Part shown: in pieces, positions 1 through 4,863 of the stretch | How positions within the stretch are numbered: the stretch's first letter is position 1 | Layout of the letters: the number at the start of each line of letters is the position of its first letter | NCBI GenBank assembly: GCA_946479055.1 | Contig: CAMLEX010000377.1 | Span: 1-5,472 of the forward strand | From: an uncultured Bacteroidota bacterium | GTDB lineage: Bacteria; Bacteroidota; Bacteroidia; Chitinophagales; Chitinophagaceae | Direction: 5' to 3' | DNA length: 5,472 nt | Position numbers and translations under genes: made by a program | Notes under the pieces: generated by a model | Database searches by the model: none | Seen by the model: only the letters and a program-made list of their open reading frames with translations | What the model was told of the DNA's origin: nothing

Positions 1-7
1 ATTTTTT

Positions 8-949
8 TTAATTCGTATAAGTAAAAAAATGTTTTTCATCGAAAATGTATTTAACTGTTTCTCTGGTAACCACCCAAAGATTTCCAGTTTTATCCTCCAA
101 AATTAACCAGACCCCCTGATTGATTAGTCCATCTTTAAAACAAGTGAAAGATTTTCCATCGTAACGGCAAAGGCCACCACCACCACCAAACCAAAGGTTT
201 CCGTTTTTGTCTTCTATAATTCGCGCAGCACCACTGGCTAAGCCATCGCTTTTTGTAAAACTCATAAATGATTTTCCATCATAACGGTAGGCCCCGCTCC
301 AATTGCTGAACCAAATATTCCCGTTTTTGTCTTGAAAAACGGGCCTGGCCCAATTGTCACCATTTGGTTTAAGATTGGTTATAGATTTACCATCGTAACG
401 ATACACACCTTCGTTACTTCGTCCTCCACCAAAACTTCGTCCACCAAACCAAATGTTACCCGCTTTATCTTCTAAAATATGTTCCACGTTATTGTTACTG
501 CTCATATAACCACCTGCGCCTTCATTAACTATAAACGGAGTAAAGGATTTGCCATCGTTAATATTAACACCATCTATTGTTGCGAACCATAGTTTTCCGC
601 TTTTGTCCTGCATTATACTGAATACATCATGCGTGTTGCTAAACTTGTTGGGAGGCAGGTTTTTTCGTAAAGGAATCTGGATTTTAGCAAATGTTTTACC
701 ATCGTAAAGACAAACTCCCGCTGGAGTGCCTATCCAAATTTTACCAGCTTTATCTTCCAAAATGGAAAAAATATTATTACTGTTTAGCCCATTGGTCACT
801 GTAAATTGGCTAAACAATTTTCCGTCATATTTATAAACACCATTTTCTGTGGTTCCGAACCAAAGGTTACCGGCTTTGTCCTGCAGGCCACATTGAACAT
901 TGCCATATCTAGGGTCGCCAATGGTTTTTATAAATTTTTGGGTGTCCAA
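8..949 (-). CDS. Two-component regulator propeller (Reg_prop) beta-propeller protein, N-terminus displaced by frameshifts
   Basis: The 313-residue frame consists almost entirely of seven repeats of about 40-49 residues. Each has a DK(A/N/S/T)G(N/K)(L/I)W motif (Trp at about 30, 72, 121, 167, 213, 253 and 292) followed in most copies by a YDGKSF-like strand. This is the Reg_prop pattern seen in sensor regions of Bacteroidota hybrid two-component systems, and seven copies fit one closed seven-bladed propeller. No kinase, response-regulator or DNA-binding domain follows, so the protein is probably a free-standing binding or interaction module; its ligand is unknown. The only possible start in this frame is TTG at 949, two codons after an in-frame TAA (958-956). 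That is unlikely to be the true start, because a lipoprotein leader lies just upstream in other frames (see 936-1063). With both frame changes repaired the protein would be about 351 residues and surface- or periplasm-anchored. The stop TAA is at 10-8. The downstream neighbour is outside the window. Fold assignment is confident; the intactness of the gene is doubtful. Confidence 0.8.
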   Translation of the reverse strand: MDTQKFIKTIGDPRYGNVQCGLQDKAGNLWFGTTENGVYKYDGKLFSQFTVTNGLNSNNIFSILEDKAGKIWIGTPAGVCLYDGKTFAKIQIPLRKNLPPNKFSNTHDVFSIMQDKSGKLWFATIDGVNINDGKSFTPFIVNEGAGGYMSSNNNVEHILEDKAGNIWFGGRSFGGGRSNEGVYRYDGKSITNLKPNGDNWARPVFQDKNGNIWFSNWSGAYRYDGKSFMSFTKSDGLASGAARIIEDKNGNLWFGGGGGLCRYDGKSFTCFKDGLINQGVWLILEDKTGNLWVVTRETVKYIFDEKHFFTYTN

Positions 950-1063
950 CAGATATTATGTTTGATTCACTTACCTTTTCTTTTGGGAGGTCCTTTTTGA
1001 CTTGTCCGTTGCAGGCAGTAAAAAAAGAATTAAGAGAAAAATCAGGTTGCTTATATTCGTCAT
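936..1063 (-). pseudogene. Frame-displaced lipoprotein leader of the propeller gene
   Basis: Reading leftward from the ATG at 1063-1061 gives a hydrophobic leader beginning MTNISNLIFLLILF. After a T7 run on the coding strand (1026-1020) the coding sense moves to another frame that reads FTACNGQVKKDLPKEK and continues to SVGHPK. At an A5 run (939-935) the sense moves again into the frame of the propeller protein (FIKTIGDPRYGN). One base missing from the T7 run and one extra base in the A5 run would explain both shifts. The product would then be a typical lipoprotein: a short hydrophobic segment, a lipobox-like F-T-A-C with the lipidated Cys, then a polar linker. As written, translation from 1063 stops at a TAA after about 30 codons. 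This may be a decayed gene, a phase-variable gene or homopolymer sequencing error; the sequence alone cannot decide. Confidence 0.6.
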
Positions 1064-1098
1064 ATTGTCAAAATTATTTTGATTGTTTCTTGTAGACA

Positions 1099-1181
1099 GA
1101 CACGGCGGCGTTGTAAATACGTTTCCTAATTACTGCGCCGTGTCCTGCATCACGCACTAACGTTGACACGTAGACACGGCG
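1099..1181. repeat. Cluster of GACACGGCG repeats in the gap between the two minus-strand genes
   Basis: The 9-mer GACACGGCG occurs at 1099-1107 and 1173-1181 on the plus strand and inverted as CGCCGTGTC at 1136-1144. A shorter GACACG copy lies at 1165-1170. The first two 9-mers form a perfect 9-bp inverted repeat around a 28-nt loop; the second and third form another with a similar loop. The block is clearly more GC-rich than its surroundings. It starts about 20 bp past the stop of the vWA gene and ends about 35 bp before the ATG of the propeller leader. It could be a transcript-end structure for the vWA gene, a dispersed intergenic repeat, or a protein-binding cluster. No long T tract follows on either strand, so an ordinary intrinsic terminator is not supported. 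Confidence 0.6.
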
Positions 1182-1203
1182 ACAATCCGAGTTCTGCCAT
1201 TAA

Positions 1204-2364
1204 CTAACAACCTTCTTTCCACTTCAAATTTTTTGCACGCCCTTGTTCTTTGATCGCTTTCATCATGGATGCATCTAACATTTTATCTTTGCTGCTTTGG
1301 GAAGTATTATTAGAGATATATTCCTGCCGTTTTTTATTCAGGGATTGTATCTCGACCTGAATCTTTGTACGCTTTTCCGATTTCTGCTTGATGTATACCT
1401 TGCGTTGCTCTATGCTCATGGTGCGCATTTCTTTGGGAAGGTCTTCTGACTTGGTTTCCGTAATTATTTTTTCATTGTCTTTTGCGGCATCCACCAGATC
1501 CCAACTGGAGTTTTTATAGGCATGTGAACTCTTGCAAAAGCTGCGCTCCGCTATATTGGCCAATCCATAACTCGCTGCATTATTATCCTGCACAATTTGT
1601 TGTTCCTTCCTATACTCACCTGACTCTCCGTAGTAAACATAGGTAGCGTTAAGTTTGTCGTTCAACGCAGCAATCTGATCATCGTAGGGTGTTGGCACAT
1701 AGACAGTCTTGCTGTTTTGTTCGATGTTCATAAAGGCACCGCCTGTTAATTCCGCGCCACGCTTCCAGCTCAAATTCATGTCGTCACTAAAATCACCGCA
1801 GTAAATGGTATTCACCACAACTCCCTTTTCCTTTGCCGCACGACAGGCTAGCTCGTACGATACACTTCCCTGCGTAAATGGCTCGTTGCCTGCAACGAAA
1901 ATCATTTTCAAGTCAGCATTGGAGGCAGACCACGCCAATTGATTCAAGGAAGTTTTGATCGCTTGTCCGCAAAATTCATCACCACCATTGGTGCTTAGTG
2001 AAAACAGCTTCTCCGAAATAACATCAAGGTCTTCTGTTAAAGCACTCACCTGTCGGATATAGCCTTCATAAGAAGAAAGCCCGGCATTGCCATATTCATA
2101 CAGCGCAATCTTAATATTGGGCTGCTTGCCATCTCCGCTTTTGGCGGCGGCCACTTCATTTACAATTTTCCACAACTGCGATTTTGCCTGATCGATTAGA
2201 CCATCCATACTATTGCTCGTATCAAGCAAAAGCGCAATCATGATCGTTTGATCTTTTGCAGGAGCAGCAGCATTGAATTTGTCTGTTGTGAAGTTCAAGA
2301 ACAGGAATGCCACCAGGAATACAAGGGGTCTTGAAAGGATGCGGTAATAATGAAGTAGTTTCAT
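1204..2364 (-). CDS. Secreted or membrane-anchored von Willebrand factor A (vWA) domain protein
   Basis: This 386-residue protein has a hydrophobic N-terminal segment at about residues 13-25 that acts as a signal peptide or membrane anchor, so it probably faces the periplasm. A vWA domain covers roughly residues 40-215. It opens with IMIALLLDTSNSM, a complete DxSxS metal-site motif (D48, S50, S52). A Thr that may serve the second metal loop lies at 125 (STNGGDE). The third loop reads FVAGNEPF, with Asn160 where many vWA domains have Asp; I recall this as usual in a Bacteroidota/Planctomycetes subgroup rather than as damage. The C-terminal third is highly charged, with a probable coiled coil at about 315-355, and ends KWKEGC. 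There are five Cys (132, 174, 189, 277, 386). vWA domains mediate metal-dependent protein-protein contacts; the partner is unknown. The start is ATG at 2364, directly followed by a basic-hydrophobic leader. It may share a transcript with the propeller gene about 140 bp downstream. Confidence 0.85.
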   Translation of the reverse strand: MKLLHYYRILSRPLVFLVAFLFLNFTTDKFNAAAPAKDQTIMIALLLDTSNSMDGLIDQAKSQLWKIVNEVAAAKSGDGKQPNIKIALYEYGNAGLSSYEGYIRQVSALTEDLDVISEKLFSLSTNGGDEFCGQAIKTSLNQLAWSASNADLKMIFVAGNEPFTQGSVSYELACRAAKEKGVVVNTIYCGDFSDDMNLSWKRGAELTGGAFMNIEQNSKTVYVPTPYDDQIAALNDKLNATYVYYGESGEYRKEQQIVQDNNAASYGLANIAERSFCKSSHAYKNSSWDLVDAAKDNEKIITETKSEDLPKEMRTMSIEQRKVYIKQKSEKRTKIQVEIQSLNKKRQEYISNNTSQSSKDKMLDASMMKAIKEQGRAKNLKWKEGC

Positions 2365-2491
2365 AATCGTATGTTTATTTTAGTAAAGCGTATGTGTTTG
2401 TTTCAGGTCCTCGCATGTCTCAGTTTTGGATTTTGTGATTAGACATGGACAAGCGACAACCTCATAAAAAGCTACTTTGGCTTTGTGTAAC

Positions 2492-2499
2492 CAAACCTA
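2492..2499 (-). promoter_or_regulatory. Candidate Bacteroidetes -7 promoter element for the vWA gene
   Basis: The minus strand reads TAGGTTTG here, an exact match to the Bacteroidetes housekeeping -7 consensus TAnnTTTG. It lies about 128 bp upstream of the vWA ATG. No good TTTG-type -33 element is present at the expected distance; the nearest T-rich stretch (TTTTAC) is somewhat too far. An 8-mer with four to six fixed bases arises often by chance in AT-rich DNA, so this is only a candidate. Confidence 0.25.
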
Positions 2500-2521
2500 C
2501 GCACGAATGGAAGGAGCAGTA

Positions 2522-2558
2522 GTAAAACGCTTGTAAAAAGAATGTAAATACATGTAAA
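2522..2558. repeat. Four helically phased GTAAA repeats
   Basis: GTAAA begins at 2522, 2533, 2544 and 2554, with steps of 11, 11 and 10 bp, so all copies face the same side of the helix. The last three are TGTAAA, and the final pair frames a TACATGTA palindrome (2549-2556). The array lies just upstream of the candidate vWA -7 element at 2492-2499. Phased short A tracts can bend DNA or give stacked sites for a regulator; which applies here is inference. Confidence 0.45.
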
Positions 2559-2605
2559 TTTTTCCCTTTAGAGCCTTAAGAAGCCCGGTAATTAAACTTT
2601 TAGCT

Positions 2606-2625
2606 GCCATCGTGATGGCCTTTTT
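2606..2625 (+). terminator. Intrinsic-terminator-like hairpin without an upstream gene
   Basis: GCCATCGTGATGGC (2606-2619) can form a 5-bp stem with a CGTG loop and is followed by C and five T residues (2621-2625). The order stem-then-T-run points to termination of plus-strand transcripts. Both flanking genes read away from this region, so no coding transcript is expected to arrive from the left. It could end a short non-coding RNA, act in a leader of the sigma gene transcript, or be chance. The stem is short. Confidence 0.4.
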
Positions 2626-2635
2626 GCGTTATTTT

Positions 2636-2665
2636 CGTATTGGTTGCTTTCGTTTACGTATTGGT
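2636..2665 (+). repeat. 9-bp direct repeat CGTATTGGT with 12-bp spacer
   Basis: CGTATTGGT occurs exactly at 2636-2644 and 2657-2665, a 21-bp period or two helical turns. Direct 9-bp repeats spaced about 12 bp apart are the known arrangement of LytTR-type response-regulator sites. The sequences fit the LytTR consensus only partly: shifted two bases left, TACGTATTG has about seven of nine positions and TTCGTATTG about six. The pair lies about 190 bp upstream of the sigma factor start. An operator role is inference. Confidence 0.35.
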
Positions 2666-2823
2666 CTGAAGTTGAACTATTTTCGAATCGGGGTAACCTG
2701 GTAAGCGATGCACAACATGTCGCGGGCAAGTCGCACTGCGTCCCACATTCAGATATGGAAGAAAGATTAGCATTTTAATCATTCATTGTGGAAAGGATTT
2801 GAAATCAATTATTTCGTTTTTAT

Positions 2824-2831
2824 TACTTTTA
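2824..2831 (+). promoter_or_regulatory. Weak -7-like element before the ECF sigma gene
   Basis: TACTTTTA differs from the Bacteroidetes TAnnTTTG consensus only at the last base. A TTTG at 2798-2801 could serve as the -33 element, but the 22-bp spacer is a little long. It would give a transcript with a leader of roughly 20 nt before the TTG start at 2857. This is the best placed candidate upstream of the sigma gene but remains weak. Confidence 0.2.
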
Positions 2832-2856
2832 GGCGGCATTACCTAAACTGCTCAGA

Positions 2857-3450
2857 TTGCCGAAGAACCTGCCATACAACGAAAATGACCTGCTGGTGCA
2901 GGTTTCTCAAGGTAATGAACATGCATTCCGGCAACTGTATGACAAGTATCGGAATAAAATCTTTTCACTTGGTATGCATTTGACCAGGTCTGAAATTCTT
3001 TCTGAAGAAATTGTACAGGATGTTTTCATGAAGGTATGGGAGAAAAGAGACCAATTGCAGGGGATCAATTATGTGAATGCCTGGCTCCGCACTGTGGCAA
3101 GAAACACCTGCAGTAATTATTTGCGTAACCTTGCAATGGAAAAACTTGTGATGAACCGTTATACCCTGCAAAATAATTCTGAAACCCCCTCACCGGAAAA
3201 TGATGTGATTGCAAAGGAATACGAACAAATTATTGAAGCAGCAATACGCCGACTTCCCCCGCAGCAAAAAAAAGTGTACCTGCTCAGCAGGCAAGGCGGT
3301 AAAAAGCAGGAAGAAATTGCTAATGAACTCAATATTTCCATTTACACTGTTAAAGAATACATGAAGCTGGCTCAACGTTCTATCCGCCAGTATCTTGAGA
3401 GTAATTTGGATATAGCCATCCTGTTGGCTATTGCGATTTTCTTAAAATAA
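2857..3450 (+). CDS. ECF (sigma-70 family) RNA polymerase sigma factor
   Basis: This 197-residue cytoplasmic protein has the two-domain ECF layout. Sigma region 2 spans about residues 23-91, with the -10-binding/core helix EEIVQDVFMKVWEKR around D55-W61 and the AWLRTVARN segment at 75-83. An acidic linker follows, then sigma region 4 at about 125-180, with LPPQQKKVYLLSRQGG and a helix-turn-helix around 151-172 that recognises the -35 element. It ends in a short hydrophobic tail, DIAILLAIAIFLK. The start is probably TTG at 2857: between the in-frame stop TAG (2830-2832) and the conserved NLPYNENDLL there is no ATG or GTG, and the alternatives are CTG at 2848 or other weak codons. The next gene encodes a FecR anti-sigma factor and then comes a SusC-like receptor, so its regulon probably includes that receptor operon. 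In the known model it is held by, or activated through, FecR. The subgroup is typical of Bacteroidota polysaccharide or iron-uptake loci. Confidence 0.93.
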   Translation: MPKNLPYNENDLLVQVSQGNEHAFRQLYDKYRNKIFSLGMHLTRSEILSEEIVQDVFMKVWEKRDQLQGINYVNAWLRTVARNTCSNYLRNLAMEKLVMNRYTLQNNSETPSPENDVIAKEYEQIIEAAIRRLPPQQKKVYLLSRQGGKKQEEIANELNISIYTVKEYMKLAQRSIRQYLESNLDIAILLAIAIFLK

Positions 3451-3541
3451 TTTTTCCTTTCTATCCCCTCCATCACCGTCTTTGTGTGTCTAAAGTATAT
3501 GCATGCTTAAATTGATACACCAAGATTAATCTATCCTGAAA

Positions 3542-4702
3542 ATGAAAGAACAACGACTAGAAGAACTATTTAACCGGTACATCCACCGGACCGCAACGGA
3601 AGTTGAAGAAAGTGAATTGATGCTTTTGATGCTTGATCCTGAATTGGCGAATAAAAAAGAAGCACTAATAGAAGCTGCTTATGATAAGTTGCCTTCGGAA
3701 TATGTAATGTCCGATGCGCAAGCTGATAACATTTTCACCAATATCATATCTCAACAAAAACCAGTACACAGGTTATTTTGGAAACGATGGGCCGTTGCAG
3801 CTTCAATTATTTTAATCGTGGGAGCAGGTAGTTATTTTTTGTTCTTTAATAAGACAGATAAGAAAGATGCGATAGTAAAGACTACAGAACCGGCTAAAGA
3901 TGTTGAAGCCCCGAAAGGAACAAAGGCTATGATCACCCTGGCGAATGGGAAAAAAGTATTGTTAGATAGTCTAACAAGTGGAACACTCGCGATACAAGGA
4001 AATGTGAACTTAAAAAAGACAGTTGATGGGCAGATTATTTACAACGGATCTTCTACTGAAGTAGAGTTTAATACATTGTTTAATCCAAAAGGAAGTAACG
4101 TAGTGCCACTTACTTTGAGCGACGGTACCAAAGTCTGGCTGAACAGTGAGAGTTCGATACACTATCCAATTGCTTTTGTTGGAAATGAAAGAAAAGTAGA
4201 GATAACCGGTGAAGCGTATTTTGAAGTTGCAAAAAATGCAGGCATGCCGTTTAGGGTAAAGATCAATGAATCAGCGGCGGTGGAAGTGCTGGGAACACAT
4301 TTTAACATTAATGCCTATCAAGATGAAGCAACTATCAACACCACACTGTTAGAAGGTTCAATAAGAGTAACCGCAGACAAAAAAGTACAGTTATTAAGTC
4401 CGGGACAGCAGGCGCAGGCAAATGCAAACGCTATCAGGTTAGTTAAGGATGCAGATGTTGCGCAGGCTGTAGCGTGGAAAGATGGCTTGTTCGCCTTTAC
4501 GGATGCAGACTTGCCGACTGTGATGCGTCAATTGGCACGATGGTACAACGTCGAAGTAAAATATGAAGGGACAATTCCTGAAAAAGAATTTAATGGAAAA
4601 ATTGGTAAGACCCTTACACTGAATCAGGTGTTGCGTGTTCTTATGAAGACAGGTATAAACTATAGAATTGAAAACGGGAATAAGATCACCTTTATTCCTT
4701 AA
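3542..4702 (+). CDS. FecR-family anti-sigma factor with DUF4974 domain
   Basis: This 386-residue inner-membrane protein starts at ATG 3542, 91 bp after the sigma gene. The N-terminal ~80 residues (MKEQRLEELFNRYIHRTATE onward) form the cytoplasmic part that in this family binds the cognate sigma factor. A single transmembrane helix lies at about 83-102 (AVAASIILIVGAGSYFLFF), preceded by FWKRW. The periplasmic part contains the FecR domain at about 183-278, with LSDGTKVWLNSESS, GEAYFEVAKN and VEVLGTHFNINAY. A related shorter segment, LANGKKVLLDSLTSG, stands at about 133-147. The C-terminal DUF4974 domain at about 317-385 (FAFTDADLPTVMRQLARWYN to the end) is a secretin/TonB short-domain-like fold thought to contact the receptor side. 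In length and domain order it is an ordinary complete member. It transmits the outer-membrane receptor state to the ECF sigma factor encoded upstream. Confidence 0.93.
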   Translation: MKEQRLEELFNRYIHRTATEVEESELMLLMLDPELANKKEALIEAAYDKLPSEYVMSDAQADNIFTNIISQQKPVHRLFWKRWAVAASIILIVGAGSYFLFFNKTDKKDAIVKTTEPAKDVEAPKGTKAMITLANGKKVLLDSLTSGTLAIQGNVNLKKTVDGQIIYNGSSTEVEFNTLFNPKGSNVVPLTLSDGTKVWLNSESSIHYPIAFVGNERKVEITGEAYFEVAKNAGMPFRVKINESAAVEVLGTHFNINAYQDEATINTTLLEGSIRVTADKKVQLLSPGQQAQANANAIRLVKDADVAQAVAWKDGLFAFTDADLPTVMRQLARWYNVEVKYEGTIPEKEFNGKIGKTLTLNQVLRVLMKTGINYRIENGNKITFIP

Positions 4703-4711
4703 AAATAATAA

Positions 4712-4735
4712 AGATCATTACAGCAATGATGATCT
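4712..4735 (+). other. Small hairpin after fecR
   Basis: AGATCAT (4712-4718) pairs with ATGATCT (4729-4735) over 7 bp around a 10-nt loop; a register shift gives ATCATT/AATGAT with a 5-nt loop. It starts 10 bp after the fecR stop. No T run follows, so by itself it is not a terminator. It may protect the 3' end of the message or precede the stronger hairpin at 4762-4799. Confidence 0.35.
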
Positions 4736-4761
4736 AAACTATGTTGGATTAGCTAAAATGA

Positions 4762-4799
4762 AAAACCGGGAGTAAAATTTGAAGATCTTCCCCGGTTTT
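4762..4799 (+). terminator. Terminator-like hairpin between fecR and the susC-like gene
   Basis: AAAACCGGG (4762-4770) pairs perfectly with CCCGGTTTT (4791-4799) around a 20-nt loop whose end, GAAGATCTTC (4781-4790), is itself palindromic. The A tract before and T tract within the descending arm fit an intrinsic terminator that could work in both directions. It lies 60 bp after fecR and 65 bp before the receptor start, so receptor transcription is probably at least partly separate from sigma-fecR. The T tract is only four long and lies inside the stem, so leaky termination is possible. Confidence 0.6.
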
Positions 4800-4863
4800 C
4801 GTTCAGGTTAAACCACGTACAGTCGGATAACTGCTCATTTATAACCAAAAACGATGCAAAAGT

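Larger units (their letters stand above)
2365..2856. other. Divergent intergenic region between the vWA gene and the ECF sigma gene
   Basis: This 492-bp stretch lies between divergently read genes and contains no frame with a recognisable protein. The short open frame from ATG 2786 on the plus strand runs into the sigma gene out of frame and has the biased composition of a shadow. The region does contain signals listed separately: a -7-like element facing the vWA gene, phased GTAAA repeats, a plus-strand terminator-like hairpin, a 9-bp direct repeat and a weak -7-like element before the sigma gene. I see no tRNA, mobile element or CRISPR unit in it. Confidence 0.7.

Noticed and set aside
806..1000. 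Open plus-strand frame of 64 codons overlapping the propeller gene
   Set aside because: It is antisense to clear propeller repeats and to the lipoprotein leader, and its translation shows no family features.
2834..2862. CGGCA/TGCCG pairing that would cover the TTG start of the sigma gene
   Set aside because: The stem is only 5 bp with a 19-nt loop, too weak to claim translational control.
2786..2983. Open plus-strand frame with an ATG just before the sigma gene
   Set aside because: It overlaps the sigma coding region in another frame and is rich in Cys/His/Thr as expected of a shadow; it does not supply a sensible sigma N-terminus.
2965..3375. Three minus-strand open frames inside the sigma gene
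   Set aside because: They are antisense to conserved sigma regions 2 and 4 and have no recognisable content.
3481..3515. TTTG (3481) plus TAAATTGA (3508) as a possible promoter for fecR
   Set aside because: Two mismatches in the -7 element and a 23-bp spacer make it no better than chance; fecR is more simply co-transcribed with the sigma gene.
3484..3520. Imperfect dyad GTGTGTC ... GATACAC with a TGCATGC core in the sigma-fecR gap
   Set aside because: Only six of seven outer bases pair and the core is off-centre, so neither an operator nor a terminator is supported.
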